From Pseudoduganella aquatica (GTDB taxonomy: Bacteria; Pseudomonadota; Gammaproteobacteria; Burkholderiales; Burkholderiaceae_D): a stretch of DNA of 64,000 bases. Where the stretch lies: NCBI RefSeq assembly GCF_009857595.1, contig NZ_WWCU01000013.1, positions 89,196-153,195 on the forward strand. The letters run 5' to 3'. Under the pieces are notes generated by a model, which saw nothing but the letters and a program-made list of their open reading frames with translations, was not told where the DNA came from and searched no databases. Position numbers and translations under genes: made by a program. Each line of letters begins with the position of its first letter. The first letter of the stretch is position 1. Below, piece by piece: positions 46,628 to 55,902 of the stretch.

Positions 46628-47283
46628 GCCTTGGGCACCATGTAGCCCAGGCCGCGCACGTTCTGGATCAGCTCGCTGCCCAGCTTCTTGCGCAGGCCGT
46701 GGATATACACTTCCACCGCGTTGCTGTTGACTTCATCCTTCCAGCTGTACAGCTTTTCCTCCAGCTGGGCGCGCGACAGCACGATGCCGGGGCGCGCGAT
46801 CAGCGCCTCCAGCACCGCCCACTCGCGCGCGGACAGGCTGACGTTCTGGCCGTTGGCGATCACCTCCCGCGTTTGCGGGTTGATCATCACGTCCTTGTGC
46901 TCGAACACCGGATCGGCGCGGCCGGCCGAACGGCGCAGCAGCGCGCGGATGCGCGCCAGCAGCTCGTCCAGGTCGTAGGGCTTGAGCACGTAGTCGTCCG
47001 CGCCCGCGTCCAGGCCGGCGATGCGCTGCTCGACCGCGTCGCGCGCCGTGGCCACCAGCACCGGCGTGATCTCCTTGCGCGCGCGCATGGAGCGCAGCAC
47101 TTCCAGGCCGTCCTTGCGCGGCAGGCCCAGGTCCAGCAGCACCAGGTCGTAGGTCTGGGTCTGCAGGGCCGTGTCGGCCATGTCGCCGTCCTTGACCCAG
47201 TCCACCGCGTAGTGCTCGGCGCGCAGCAGGTCCAGCACCACCTCGCCTATCATCGTATCGTCTTCCACCAGCAGCAGGCGCAT
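46624..47283 (-). CDS. OmpR-family response regulator
   Basis: 219 residues: receiver domain with V-E-D-D (7-9), phosphoacceptor D51 in L-L-D-L-G-L-P, Thr/Ala switch and K-P-Y-D, followed by a winged-helix domain with L-S-A-R-E-W-A-V-L-E-A-L, V-N-S-N-A-V-E-V-Y-I-H-G-L-R-K-K-L, and G-L-G-Y-M-V. It is a DNA-binding transcription factor paired with the following kinase (four-base overlap). degQ ends 21 bases upstream, so the regulator may control degQ. Confidence 0.95.
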   Translation of the reverse strand: MRLLLVEDDTMIGEVVLDLLRAEHYAVDWVKDGDMADTALQTQTYDLVLLDLGLPRKDGLEVLRSMRARKEITPVLVATARDAVEQRIAGLDAGADDYVLKPYDLDELLARIRALLRRSAGRADPVFEHKDVMINPQTREVIANGQNVSLSAREWAVLEALIARPGIVLSRAQLEEKLYSWKDEVNSNAVEVYIHGLRKKLGSELIQNVRGLGYMVPKA

Positions 47284-47304
47284 GGCTATTCCTTGTATTG
47301 TTTA

Positions 47305-48813
47305 TTAACCGATCCGCACCGGAATGAAGATCTTCTCATCCCCGCGCTGGATCAGCAAGGCCACCGACTTCTCGGACTTGGCCATCACGTCGCGCACCTG
47401 CTCGATGGTGTTGACCGCGCGCCCGTTCACCGACAGCAGCACGTCGCCCGGCTGCACGCCGGCGTAGGCCGCCGCGCCGCCCGCGCCCTCGATCAGCAGG
47501 CCGGAATTGATGCCGGACTGGCGCTTCTCGACCGGGTCCAGCGGACGCAGCTGCAAGCCCAGCTTGACCTTGCTGCTGGCGCCGTCGTCGGCGCGGGCCA
47601 CGTCGGCGACCTTGTCGGCGGCGTTGCCCAGCTTGCCGCTCAGCTCGATGGCCTTGCCCTGGCGCCACACTTCCAGCACCACTTTCTCACCCGGCAGGGC
47701 CACGCCCACCACGGCCGGCAAGTCGCCCGAGGCGATAATCTTCTGGCCGTTGATCTTGCGGATCACGTCGCCGGACTTCAGGCCGGCCTTGTCGGCGGGG
47801 CCGCCCGGCTCCACATTGGCCACCAGCGCGCCTTCCGGCGTATCGAGCTTGAAGGAATCGGCGAAGGCCTGGTCCACCTCCTGCACCGTCACACCCAGCT
47901 TGGCGTGCGCCACCTTGCCGGTCGATACGATCTGGTCCTTGATTTTGGTGGCCACGTCGATCGGAATCGCGAACGACAGGCCCTGGTAGCCGCCGGTCTG
48001 GCTGTAGATCTGCGAGTTAATGCCGATCACCTCGCCGCGCGTGTTGAACAGCGGGCCGCCCGAGTTGCCGGGATTGACCGCCACGTCGGTCTGGATGAAG
48101 GGCACATAGCTGTCCTCGGGACCGAGCGAGCGGCCCTTGGCGCTGACCACGCCGGCCGTGACCGTGCTTTCCAGGCCGTATGGCGAGCCGATGGCCAGCA
48201 CCCACTCGCCCACTTTCAGGTCCTTGGTGCGGCCCAGCGGCACCACCGGCAGGTTCTTACCTTCAATTTTCAGCACCGCCACGTCGGTTTTCGGGTCCGA
48301 GCCCAGCACCTTGGCGCGGTATTCGCGGCGGTCGGTCATTTTCACCGTCACTTCGCTGGCGTCGCGCACCACGTGGGCATTGGTCAGGATCAGGCCGTCG
48401 GGGCTGATGATGAAGCCGGAGCCGACGCCGTGGGTGGGCACCGAACGTTCACCGCGCTGCTGGCCGGGCTGCTGCTGGAAGCGGCGGAAGAATTCGAAGA
48501 AGGGATCGTCGCCGAAAGGATCGCGGCCACGGCCCTGCGCGCCGTCGAAGGCGGTCTTGGTGCTGCCGGTGACGCTGATATTGACCACGGCCGGGCCGTT
48601 GCGTTCAGCGATGACGCTGAAGTCGGGCATGGAGATCATGGGCGCGGCCACCGGCGCGGCGGCCTGGGCGGGCGCGGGCGCGGCGGGCGAGCTGGCAGCG
48701 GCGCCGGCGCTATTTTGCTGCACCACCACGGCACCGCCGGCACCGAGAGCGCCAAGTACGGCCAGGGCAGCTACGCCACGTTTCATGGTGACGGAAACAG
48801 GTTGGTTTTGCAT
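47305..48813 (-). CDS. degQ: DegQ/MucD-type periplasmic serine protease
   Basis: 502 residues. A signal or anchor segment is at about 10-30 with an Ala/Pro-rich linker. The trypsin-like domain has the catalytic His in L-T-N-A-H-V-V, Asp in K-T-D-V-A-V-L, and Ser in N-P-G-N-S-G-G-P-L-F-N. Two PDZ domains follow (about 300-390 and 410-500). Such proteases degrade misfolded periplasmic proteins. It is the first gene of a run with a two-component system (21-base gap), which is less common than solo degQ. Confidence 0.93.
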   Translation of the reverse strand: MQNQPVSVTMKRGVAALAVLGALGAGGAVVVQQNSAGAAASSPAAPAPAQAAAPVAAPMISMPDFSVIAERNGPAVVNISVTGSTKTAFDGAQGRGRDPFGDDPFFEFFRRFQQQPGQQRGERSVPTHGVGSGFIISPDGLILTNAHVVRDASEVTVKMTDRREYRAKVLGSDPKTDVAVLKIEGKNLPVVPLGRTKDLKVGEWVLAIGSPYGLESTVTAGVVSAKGRSLGPEDSYVPFIQTDVAVNPGNSGGPLFNTRGEVIGINSQIYSQTGGYQGLSFAIPIDVATKIKDQIVSTGKVAHAKLGVTVQEVDQAFADSFKLDTPEGALVANVEPGGPADKAGLKSGDVIRKINGQKIIASGDLPAVVGVALPGEKVVLEVWRQGKAIELSGKLGNAADKVADVARADDGASSKVKLGLQLRPLDPVEKRQSGINSGLLIEGAGGAAAYAGVQPGDVLLSVNGRAVNTIEQVRDVMAKSEKSVALLIQRGDEKIFIPVRIG

Positions 48814-48940
48814 GTCTGCACTCCTGATAAATGGTTGATCGCGGGGCTTACCGATGTAGCCAATATGGGGGATGAGACTTAGGCGCCGCTTAATATTCCA
48901 AACCGTTACTTACGGTTACAGCTGCACGCCGGACGTGCAA

Positions 48941-48961
48941 CTGGCCGGATTGCCCGGCCAG
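48941..48961 (-). terminator. possible terminator after the small heat-shock gene
   Basis: CTGGCCG-GATTGCC-CGGCCAG is a perfect 7-bp stem, 37 bases past the stop of the hsp20 gene on the minus strand. The following T content is low, so it is a weak call. A second hairpin with GCACG/CGTGC arms lies at about 48923-48939. Confidence 0.4.
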
Positions 48962-48997
48962 TGTGTACTACCTCGTTACAGCTTTACCGCAGGCAGC

Positions 48998-49456
48998 TTA
49001 AGCGGCTTGGCGCTGCTCCAGCGCGGTCACGTTTTCCGTGCCGTCGATGACGATTTTGCGCGGCTTCAGCGCTTCCGGCACTTCGCGCACCAGTTCGATG
49101 GTGAGCATGCCGTTGTCGAAGGCGGCGCCGGTCACTTTCACGTGGTTGGCCAGCTGGAAGCGCTGCTCGAAATCACGCGCCGCAATGCCGCGGTGCAGAT
49201 AGGTGCGCTCGACGCCGTCGCGCTGCTTGCGGCCCACGATGTGCAGGCTGTCGCGCTCGCTGGTGATGTCGATCTCGCTGCGGTTGAAGCCGGCCAGCGC
49301 CATCACAATCCGGTACTGGTCTTCGGAGACCAGTTCGATGTTGTACGGCGGGTAGCTGGGCTGGGCGTCGCCGCGCTGGGCGTCGTTCAGCAGCTGGGCC
49401 AGGCGGTCAAAGCCGATAGCGGAACGATACAGTGGTGCCAGGTCAAAAGTACGCAT
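48998..49456 (-). CDS. small heat-shock protein (Hsp20/IbpA type)
   Basis: 152 residues with an alpha-crystallin domain (Y-R-I-V-M-A-L-A-G-F-N-R-S-E-I-D-I through Y-L-H-R-G-I-A-A-R-D-F-E-Q-R-F) and the N-G-M-L-T-I-E-L motif. It is an ATP-independent holdase of the IbpA group. The N-terminus M-R-T-F-D-L-A-P-L-Y-R-S is the family start. AAGGATAT lies upstream of the ATG. On the minus strand a CTTGAA/CCGTATAT pair (49523-49551) resembles a heat-shock sigma-32 promoter. Confidence 0.93.
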   Translation of the reverse strand: MRTFDLAPLYRSAIGFDRLAQLLNDAQRGDAQPSYPPYNIELVSEDQYRIVMALAGFNRSEIDITSERDSLHIVGRKQRDGVERTYLHRGIAARDFEQRFQLANHVKVTGAAFDNGMLTIELVREVPEALKPRKIVIDGTENVTALEQRQAA

Positions 49457-49522
49457 GATGATATCCTTTTCAAGTTAAGCGATATGGTCTTCCGGTCCCC
49501 TTCTGGGCCACCGGTGCATCCG

Positions 49523-49551
49523 ATATACGGCTGCCGGCCTCCCCTTTCAAG
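49523..49551 (-). promoter_or_regulatory. sigma-32-like promoter of the hsp20 gene
   Basis: On the minus strand CTTGAA (49546-49551), a 15-base spacer, then CCGTATAT (49523-49530), close to the CTTGAA / CCCCATNT heat-shock consensus. It is about 67 bases upstream of the start codon. Confidence 0.5.
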
Positions 49552-49658
49552 GGCTCTTTTTCAAAAATTTTTTCGACGCTTTGCGAGAAACAGTTTGAAA
49601 TAAAGCCGTGTTTCCTGCGTGCTACACTCGGCTCCTTTAGTCCTCTCCTTTCCGCTCC

Positions 49659-51557
49659 ATGACTGTTATGCGCAAAACCCTGCTGGCCCTGCTGCTCAGC
49701 GCCGCCCTGACCGCCCAGGCCGATACCATCCCTGCCCCGGTCGACCAGCCCTACCCCGGCACCATCGTGCTGAAGGTGGACGCGTCCAATACCGCCCAGC
49801 AGATTTTCCGCATCAGCGAAACCATCCCGGCCAAGCCCGGCAAGCTGACCCTGCTGTACCCACAATGGGTGCCGGCCAACCATGGCCCCAGCGGTCCGCT
49901 CAACCAGCTGGCCGGCCTGAAGTTCAGCGCCAACGGCAAGCCGCTGGCCTGGAAGCGCGACACCGTCAACGTGCACGCCTTCCACCTGGAAGTGCCGCGC
50001 GACGCCAAGGCGGTGGAGGTGGAATACCAGTACCTGTCGCCCACCGAAGCCAACCAGGGCCGCACCACCATCACCAGCGAGATCCTGGGCATCCAGTGGC
50101 ATTCCATGGTGCTGTACCCGGCCGGCCACAGCACGCGCCGCATCACCGTGCAGCCCAGCCTGACGCTGCCGGAAGGCTGGCAGTACGGCAGCGCGCTCGA
50201 GACCGCCGAACGCCAGGGCGACACCGTGCAGTTCAAGGCGCTGGACCTGGAGACCATGGTCGACTCGCCGCTGTTCGCGGGCCGCTACTTCAAGCGCTAC
50301 GACCTCGACCCCGGCGCGAAAATCCCGGTGCACCTGAACGTGGTGGCAGACACGGCCGAAGCGGTGGAGGCCAAGCCGGAGCAGATCGAACTGCACCGCG
50401 CCATGGTGCAGCAGGCCTACAAGCTGTTCAACTCGCAGCACTACCAGCACTACGATTTCCTGCTGGCCCTGAGCGAGGAATTCGGCGGCGTGGGACGCGA
50501 GCACCACCAGTCCAGCGAAAACGGCGTGAAGCTCGACTACTTCACCGAATGGAACAAGGCCGAGTCCGTGCGCGGCCTGCTGCCGCATGAATTCACGCAC
50601 TCTTGGAACGGCAAGTTCCGCCGCCCGGCCGACCAGAACGTGCCCAACTTCAACACCCCGCTGCAGAACAGCCTGCTGTGGGTGTACGAAGGCCAGACCC
50701 AGTACTGGGGCCAGGTGCTGTCGGCGCGCTCGGGCATCCAGAAGATGGAAAGCGTGCGCGACATCATGGCCGCCAACGCGGCCCGCTACGACCACATGCA
50801 GGGCCGCAGCTGGCGCCCGGTGCAGGACACCACCAACGACCCCATCATCAACGGCCGCCGCCCGCTGGGCTGGACCAACTGGCAGCGCAGCGAGGACTAC
50901 TACAACGAAGGCGCCCTGATCTGGCTGGACGTGGACACCAAGATCCGCGAAATGTCGAACGACACCAAGTCGCTGGACAACTTCGCGCGCAACTTCTTCG
51001 GCATCGACAACGGCGCCTACGTGGCCAACCACTACACCTTCGAGGACGTGGTCAAGGCGCTCAACGCCATCCAGCCGCACGACTGGGCCGCCTTCCTGCG
51101 CACCCGCCTGGACGGCACCGGCGCCGCGCCGCTGGACGGCTACGCGCGCGCCGGCTGGAAGCTGGTCTACACCGACACCCCCACGCCCTACCTGAAGGCG
51201 GTGGAGGAGCGCAGCAAGTCGGCCGACTTCCAGTACTCGCTGGGCTTCTCGCTGAACAGCGAAGGCAAGGTGGAAGCGCTGCAATGGGAAGGCCTGGGCT
51301 TCAAGGCCGGCATCGGCGGCGGCACCACGGTGCTGGCCGTCAACGGCACCGCCTACAAGGCCGACGTGCTGCGCGCCGCCGTCACCGCCGCCAAAACCGG
51401 CGGCAAGGCGGACAAACCGATCGAACTGCTGGTCAAGAAGGGCGCGAAATACCGCACCATCCTGCTCGACTACCACGACGGCCTGAAGTACCCGCGCCTG
51501 GAACGCATCCCCGGCACGCCGGACCGCCTGCAAACCATCCTCTCGCCGCTGAAATAA
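49659..51557 (+). CDS. M61 family metallopeptidase (glycyl aminopeptidase-like)
   Basis: 632 residues with a signal peptide (cut after A-Q-A near residue 21), so periplasmic or secreted. The zinc site is H-E-F-T-H at 310-314 followed by S-W-N-G-K, and the third ligand Glu is in W-V-Y-E-G-Q-T-Q-Y-W. An N-terminal beta domain and a C-terminal PDZ-like part complete the family layout. It likely cuts peptides with N-terminal Gly or Ala. The ATG at 49659 or the one at 49668 may be used; no clear ribosome site. Divergent from hsp20. Confidence 0.9.
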   Translation: MTVMRKTLLALLLSAALTAQADTIPAPVDQPYPGTIVLKVDASNTAQQIFRISETIPAKPGKLTLLYPQWVPANHGPSGPLNQLAGLKFSANGKPLAWKRDTVNVHAFHLEVPRDAKAVEVEYQYLSPTEANQGRTTITSEILGIQWHSMVLYPAGHSTRRITVQPSLTLPEGWQYGSALETAERQGDTVQFKALDLETMVDSPLFAGRYFKRYDLDPGAKIPVHLNVVADTAEAVEAKPEQIELHRAMVQQAYKLFNSQHYQHYDFLLALSEEFGGVGREHHQSSENGVKLDYFTEWNKAESVRGLLPHEFTHSWNGKFRRPADQNVPNFNTPLQNSLLWVYEGQTQYWGQVLSARSGIQKMESVRDIMAANAARYDHMQGRSWRPVQDTTNDPIINGRRPLGWTNWQRSEDYYNEGALIWLDVDTKIREMSNDTKSLDNFARNFFGIDNGAYVANHYTFEDVVKALNAIQPHDWAAFLRTRLDGTGAAPLDGYARAGWKLVYTDTPTPYLKAVEERSKSADFQYSLGFSLNSEGKVEALQWEGLGFKAGIGGGTTVLAVNGTAYKADVLRAAVTAAKTGGKADKPIELLVKKGAKYRTILLDYHDGLKYPRLERIPGTPDRLQTILSPLK

Positions 51558-51642
51558 GCCCACCGGCGGATTGTCCGGGACAGCACGCGCCGTCCCGGAC
51601 TGCGGTTATACTGGCTGTCTCTCGATAGCCTGGAAAGCTTTC

Positions 51643-52587
51643 ATGGACGAAGCCGCCAACGTCCCTGCCCTGCTGGAAGAAATCGCCCGCCTGCGCCGGG
51701 AGCTGGCCGTATTGCACGGCCATAACCGCGTCTTCAACTCCCTGCTCGACAACGCGCCGCTGCTCATTTCCACCAAGGACCTGGAGGGCCGCATCACCAT
51801 GGCCAACCGGCATTTCGACGTGCTCGACGGCTATGACGCCGCCAACTTCGTCGGCCGCAGCGTCTTCGAGCTGTTCCCGCCCGAGATCGCCGAGCAGCTG
51901 TGGCGCAACGACCGCCGCGCCGCGCTCGAACAGCGCGCCGTGCTGGAGGAGGAAGCGGTGCACCACCGCGACAAGACACTGCACACCTATATGACGGTGA
52001 AATTCCCACTGTATGACGAGCATGGCCAGGTCAACGCCACCTGCGCCGTCTCCACCGACATCACGCAGGCGCGCGCCGCCGAGGACAGCAGCGTGACCGA
52101 CGAATTGACCGGGCTGAAGAACCGGCGCTACTTCAATATGCGCTTCAACGAGGAGCAAAAGCGCGCGCGCCGCGACGGCCGCCTGCTGACCCTGCTGCTG
52201 CTGGACGTGGACCGCTTCAAGCAGTACAACGACCACTACGGCCACCCGGCCGGCGACGCGGTGCTGCAAGCCGTGGCGCACAGCATGCGCGCGGCGCTGC
52301 ACCGCGCGGGCGACCTGTGCTTCCGCATCGGCGGCGACGAATTCGCCTGCCTGTACACCAGCAGCGGCACCGAAGAAAGCCTGGCGCTGGCCGCCGAGAT
52401 CCGCACCGCAATGGCGGCGCACGCCATCCCCCACCGCGACAATCCGCCCGGCCTGCTGGTCACCCTGTCGATGGGTGCAGCCTTCCTGGCGGCCGGCGCC
52501 GAACTGGGGCTGGACCAGCTCTACCTGCTGGCCGACCAGGCCCTGTACCGCGCCAAACACCTGGGCCGCGACCGCATCGCGACCTGA
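51643..52587 (+). CDS. PAS-GGDEF diguanylate cyclase
   Basis: 314 residues, no membrane segment. A short coiled coil (8-28), a PAS domain (about 30-145), then a GGDEF domain. The active-site G-G-D-E-F is intact at 230-234 and the inhibitory I-site R-A-G-D is at 221-224, five residues before it, so the enzyme should make c-di-GMP and be subject to product inhibition. The start M-D-E-A-A-N is chosen; a longer frame upstream is not conserved. A TATACT -10 lies at 51607-51612. The next gene starts 20 bases later. Confidence 0.92.
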   Translation: MDEAANVPALLEEIARLRRELAVLHGHNRVFNSLLDNAPLLISTKDLEGRITMANRHFDVLDGYDAANFVGRSVFELFPPEIAEQLWRNDRRAALEQRAVLEEEAVHHRDKTLHTYMTVKFPLYDEHGQVNATCAVSTDITQARAAEDSSVTDELTGLKNRRYFNMRFNEEQKRARRDGRLLTLLLLDVDRFKQYNDHYGHPAGDAVLQAVAHSMRAALHRAGDLCFRIGGDEFACLYTSSGTEESLALAAEIRTAMAAHAIPHRDNPPGLLVTLSMGAAFLAAGAELGLDQLYLLADQALYRAKHLGRDRIAT

Positions 52588-52607
52588 TTTTGGTGTATGC
52601 TGCGGGC

Positions 52608-52955
52608 ATGAACCAAGACACCGATATCCAGCTCAGCGGCCCGTTCAAGGCCACCGACGGCGCCGGCCGCGCTATCGACATCAAAGCCATCCGCATTTTC
52701 GACGAGGGCTATGGCGTCATCGACCTGTATGTGGACCTGGCCGCGCCAGCGTCCGACGGCTTGCACAAGGACAAGAAACTGATCGCCGAGATCAGCGCCC
52801 GCCTGCGCAGCCTGGGCTACACCGGTCCGGACATGGTGCCGGGCGATCCGGTGATCCAGGAAAAGAAACTGATCGTACTCGACACGCCGGACGAATTCCT
52901 GCCCTTCGCCGTGCGCAAGGGCTTTAAAGACCTGACGTCCGAGTTCGACGAGTAA
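52608..52955 (+). CDS. small conserved-looking protein of unknown function
   Basis: 115 residues, no signal peptide, acidic at the end (F-K-D-L-T-S-E-F-D-E). It has a beta-rich first half (I-Q-L-S-G-P-F-K-A-T-D-G, I-R-I-F-D-E-G-Y-G-V-I-D-L-Y-V-D-L) and a helical L-I-A-E-I-S-A-R-L-R-S-L-G-Y. I do not recognise the family. A TATGCT -10 (52596-52601) ends 6 bases before the ATG and no ribosome site is visible, so it may be leaderless. Codon use fits the neighbours, which supports a real gene. Confidence 0.7.
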   Translation: MNQDTDIQLSGPFKATDGAGRAIDIKAIRIFDEGYGVIDLYVDLAAPASDGLHKDKKLIAEISARLRSLGYTGPDMVPGDPVIQEKKLIVLDTPDEFLPFAVRKGFKDLTSEFDE

Positions 52956-52972
52956 TTCCGACGAGTAATGCC

Positions 52973-53728
52973 TTATAGATAGCGGCTGGCCCAGGCCGCG
53001 ATCAGATTGGCCACATAAGCGGCGTCCTCGCGCCGCGTCAGCAGATGGTCGGCGTCGTCCAGCGAAACAAAGCTTTTCGGATGGCGCGCCGCCATGAAAA
53101 TATCCATCGCATTGCGCACCGCCACCGTATCGTCCCCCGGCGCGTGCATCACCAGCAAAGCCTTGCGCAGTCCCGCGATATGCTCGCGCAGGCTGTGTCC
53201 GCCCACGTCCTCCACGAACTGCTGCTTGATTCGGAACGGCCGCCCCGCCAGCTGCACCTGCGCCTCGCCCTCGGCGGCGATCTGCTCCAGGTGGGCGCTG
53301 AACATATTGGTCACGTAGGCCGGCTCGCCGGGCGCGGCGATGGTCACCACCGCCTTGGCTTCGGGCACGCTGACGGCCGCCGCCAGCACCGCCGCGCCGC
53401 CCAGGCTGTGGCCGATCAGCAGGCGCGGCGCGGCGAATTGCGCGCGCAGGAAATCGGCCGCCGCCACCAGGTCCGCCACGTTGGACGAGAAATTGGTGTT
53501 CTCGAATTCGCCCTCGCTGGCGCCCAGGCCGGTGAAGTCGAAACGCAGCACGGCGATGCCGTGCGCGGTAAGCGCCTGCGCGATGCGGCTGGCCGCGATC
53601 ACGTCCTTGCCGCAGGTAAAACAATGCGCAAACAGTGCATAAGCCTGGACCGCGCCGTCCGGGGCGTCCAGGCGCGCCGCCAGGCGGTGGCCGCTGGCGC
53701 TGGTGAATTCGTGTCGTTCCGCACGCAT
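52973..53728 (-). CDS. alpha/beta hydrolase
   Basis: 251 residues, no signal peptide. It has [13 protein letters not shown] near 32-44, nucleophile elbow G-H-S-L-G-G-A-A near 108, and late D-D-A-D-H-L-L-T with the catalytic His. It is the stand-alone form of the hydrolase half that in many proteobacteria is fused to an OsmC domain. It ends 17 bases from the hypothetical gene and begins 33 bases after the imuB stop on the same strand, so it may be read through from the SOS promoter of imuA-imuB. Confidence 0.85.
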   Translation of the reverse strand: MRAERHEFTSASGHRLAARLDAPDGAVQAYALFAHCFTCGKDVIAASRIAQALTAHGIAVLRFDFTGLGASEGEFENTNFSSNVADLVAAADFLRAQFAAPRLLIGHSLGGAAVLAAAVSVPEAKAVVTIAAPGEPAYVTNMFSAHLEQIAAEGEAQVQLAGRPFRIKQQFVEDVGGHSLREHIAGLRKALLVMHAPGDDTVAVRNAMDIFMAARHPKSFVSLDDADHLLTRREDAAYVANLIAAWASRYL

Positions 53729-53761
53729 GATGGATTCCGGGAAGATGGCAATACCCGCAGT

Positions 53762-55237
53762 CTAGCCGAACAAGCCATGCAGATACCAGCGCGCTTCAGC
53801 CTCGCCCTCCCTGGCGCCCAGCCGTTCGCGGAACACCCAGTAGTGCGCGTGGTCGGCGCCCTCGGCGATGAAGTAGTCGCGCGTCTGCCCCTCGCTCCAC
53901 CAGCCCGCCTCAATGCGCTCCGCGTTCGACACCATGCGCAGCGGCGACGTATAGAACGGCCGGTGGTCGCGCATCAGCAGCGCAACCGGCTTGGGCAGCA
54001 GCCAGGCCGGGCGCGGCAGGCTTTGCGGCGGCAGGCGTGCGGCCGCCTCGGCGGCGCGCAGCTTGTCGCGCACCGGCACCCAGGCGTTGGCCAGTTCCGG
54101 CCGGTAGTCCGCCTGCGGCGACGCCTTCAGCACATTGTCCGCCCCCAGCCGTGCCACCAGCAGTTCGAACAGGCGCTCGCGGTCCTCCTTGCTGCCGCCC
54201 GGCTCCGGGAACAGTGTATCGGTTGGCGGCAGCATGGGACGCACCTGCGCCGCCTCCAGGCACAGGCCGATGACCGGCGCCGCCAGCTCGGTCTTGGCCA
54301 GGCGCTCCTTAAGCAGGCGCAGCAAATGGTCATCGCGCCATACCGGCTCGCCCAGCGCGATGTCGATCGCCGTCGGCGCGCGCGCCACCTTGCCCCGCTC
54401 ATGCTCGAGCAGCAGCCTCACGCGCTCGACCGCGAACTGGCGCGCGCACAGCCAACCCACCATCTGCTGCAGCAGGCGCTGCGCCCCGTGCAGCAGCGCG
54501 TCCGCATGTTCGACGCGGTCGAACAATTCCAGCTTCGCGCTGAAAGTGGGCGGCGCCTCTATCCACACATGCAGCTCGGGCGCCTCGCCGTGCGCCTCGT
54601 CCAGCAGGTCCAGCAAGGCGCGCCCGCAGCGGCGCTGCAAGCCGGGCCGGGGCAAACGCCGCAGGTCCGCCAGCGTAAGACAGCCCATGCCCTCGAACCA
54701 GTTCAGGAAGGGCCGCGCCGGCGGCGGCAAGCTGCTGGGCAGCGGCGCCAGCCGCCGCGCCATGCTCTCGATTGTTAAAGAACGTCCGCCCCCGCTGCGC
54801 GCCAGCAGCCAGGCGCCGCGCGCGGTGGGCGCGGCGCCCAGCACGGCGGTGAAACCCAGCGCCCGCATGCTGGCGCGCACCAGCGCGCACAGCTTGCGCA
54901 CGCCGCCGAACAGGCGCAGGCTGGCGCCCACATCCATCAGCAGCGTGGCCTCCTCGGCCTCCGCCACCTGCGGCGTGTAGCGCAGCAGCGCCATCGCCAC
55001 CGCGTGCGCCGCCTCCCGCTCGCGCAGCGGCGCGCGCTCGTGCAACTGCGCCTCCGGCGCCATCAGCAGCGCGCCGCCGCGCCGCATGCCCACCCGCACG
55101 CCGGCGGCATGGGCATGCGGCGACACCGCCAGCACGCCGTCCTGCTCCAGCACCACGCTGCCCTTATCCTCCGACCAGCTGGGGCAGAAGACTTCGAGCG
55201 GTAACCGTGGCAGGTAGAGGCTTATCCATAAACGCAT
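53762..55237 (-). CDS. imuB: ImuB, Y-family polymerase-like SOS mutagenesis factor
   Basis: 491 residues. The first block is M-R-L-W-I-S-L-Y-L-P-R-L-P-L-E-V-F, aligned with the start of Y-family polymerases but lacking their metal-binding Asp, as in known ImuB proteins, so it is a scaffold rather than an active polymerase. ImuB links ImuA and DnaE2 to the sliding clamp. It overlaps the end of imuA by 74 bases in another frame, a tight coupling. Its polymerase partner dnaE2 is not adjacent but at 37.3-40.5 kb. Confidence 0.92.
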   Translation of the reverse strand: MRLWISLYLPRLPLEVFCPSWSEDKGSVVLEQDGVLAVSPHAHAAGVRVGMRRGGALLMAPEAQLHERAPLREREAAHAVAMALLRYTPQVAEAEEATLLMDVGASLRLFGGVRKLCALVRASMRALGFTAVLGAAPTARGAWLLARSGGGRSLTIESMARRLAPLPSSLPPPARPFLNWFEGMGCLTLADLRRLPRPGLQRRCGRALLDLLDEAHGEAPELHVWIEAPPTFSAKLELFDRVEHADALLHGAQRLLQQMVGWLCARQFAVERVRLLLEHERGKVARAPTAIDIALGEPVWRDDHLLRLLKERLAKTELAAPVIGLCLEAAQVRPMLPPTDTLFPEPGGSKEDRERLFELLVARLGADNVLKASPQADYRPELANAWVPVRDKLRAAEAAARLPPQSLPRPAWLLPKPVALLMRDHRPFYTSPLRMVSNAERIEAGWWSEGQTRDYFIAEGADHAHYWVFRERLGAREGEAEARWYLHGLFG

Positions 55238-55886
55238 GACGCTGCAACAAAGAAGGAGGCAAGGGCAGGAAGAGCGGCGCGTCGCGCTGCGGTCCCCGGC
55301 GTTTTATAAAGTCGATGCTGATGCCGCCCGGAGCCGGGCGCAGCGCCAGCCGCAGCGGCGCGGGCGAGGCGTCCTGCGCCGCCGCCAGCGGACGCATCAG
55401 GAAAAACAGCGTATCGCCGCTTTGCGCCGCCAGATGCAGCCGGCGCAAGCTTTCGCTGCGCATTTGCTGCTGCCACAGCAGCAGCGCGCCGCAGCAGCCG
55501 CTGCGCAGCACCTGTTCGGCCGCCCACAGCGCGTCCCCGCTTTTGCCGGTGCCGCGTATCCATACCATCTGTTCCGGGGGCAGGCCCAGCGCGGCCAGCG
55601 CCAGCCCCTGCGGAATTTGCGGCGGCGCCAGCAGCACCACCGGCCGTTGCGCGGCCGCCGCCAATGCCGGCCGCAGCAGCCGGATTTCGCCTATGCCCGC
55701 TTGCTGCAGCATCAGCTCGGTAAGCGTGCCTTGCGGCCAGCCGCCACCCGGCAGCTGCGCCGACAGCGCCGCGTAGCCGGTGTCCATGCAGCGCGTGGCC
55801 GCGTGCGCCAGCTGCGAAGCCAGCCACAGGGACGGATGCAGGCTTTCGGGCGCGGCGATAACGGCGGCTGCGGTGGAGTTGGACAT
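55164..55886 (-). CDS. imuA: ImuA, RecA-like SOS mutagenesis factor
   Basis: 240 residues, related to the RecA/SulA fold. Visible blocks are L-P-G-G-G-W-P-Q-G-T-L-T-E-L-M-L, a strand-rich I-R-L-L-R-P-A-L-A-A-A, and V-L-L-A-P-P-Q-I-P near residue 95. It begins at the ATG 55884-55886, 16 bases from the LexA box at 55903-55922. In known systems it binds RecA and ImuB to control mutagenic synthesis. A TTG 9 bases upstream is a possible alternative start. Confidence 0.9.
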   Translation of the reverse strand: MSNSTAAAVIAAPESLHPSLWLASQLAHAATRCMDTGYAALSAQLPGGGWPQGTLTELMLQQAGIGEIRLLRPALAAAAQRPVVLLAPPQIPQGLALAALGLPPEQMVWIRGTGKSGDALWAAEQVLRSGCCGALLLWQQQMRSESLRRLHLAAQSGDTLFFLMRPLAAAQDASPAPLRLALRPAPGGISIDFIKRRGPQRDAPLFLPLPPSLLQRHAFMDKPLPATVTARSLLPQLVGG

Positions 55887-55902
55887 GGCGCTCAATGCAA
55901 AA

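Noticed and set aside
49457..49522. RNA thermometer in the hsp20 leader
   Set aside because: I could not find a convincing pairing that hides the AAGGA site; left as unproven.
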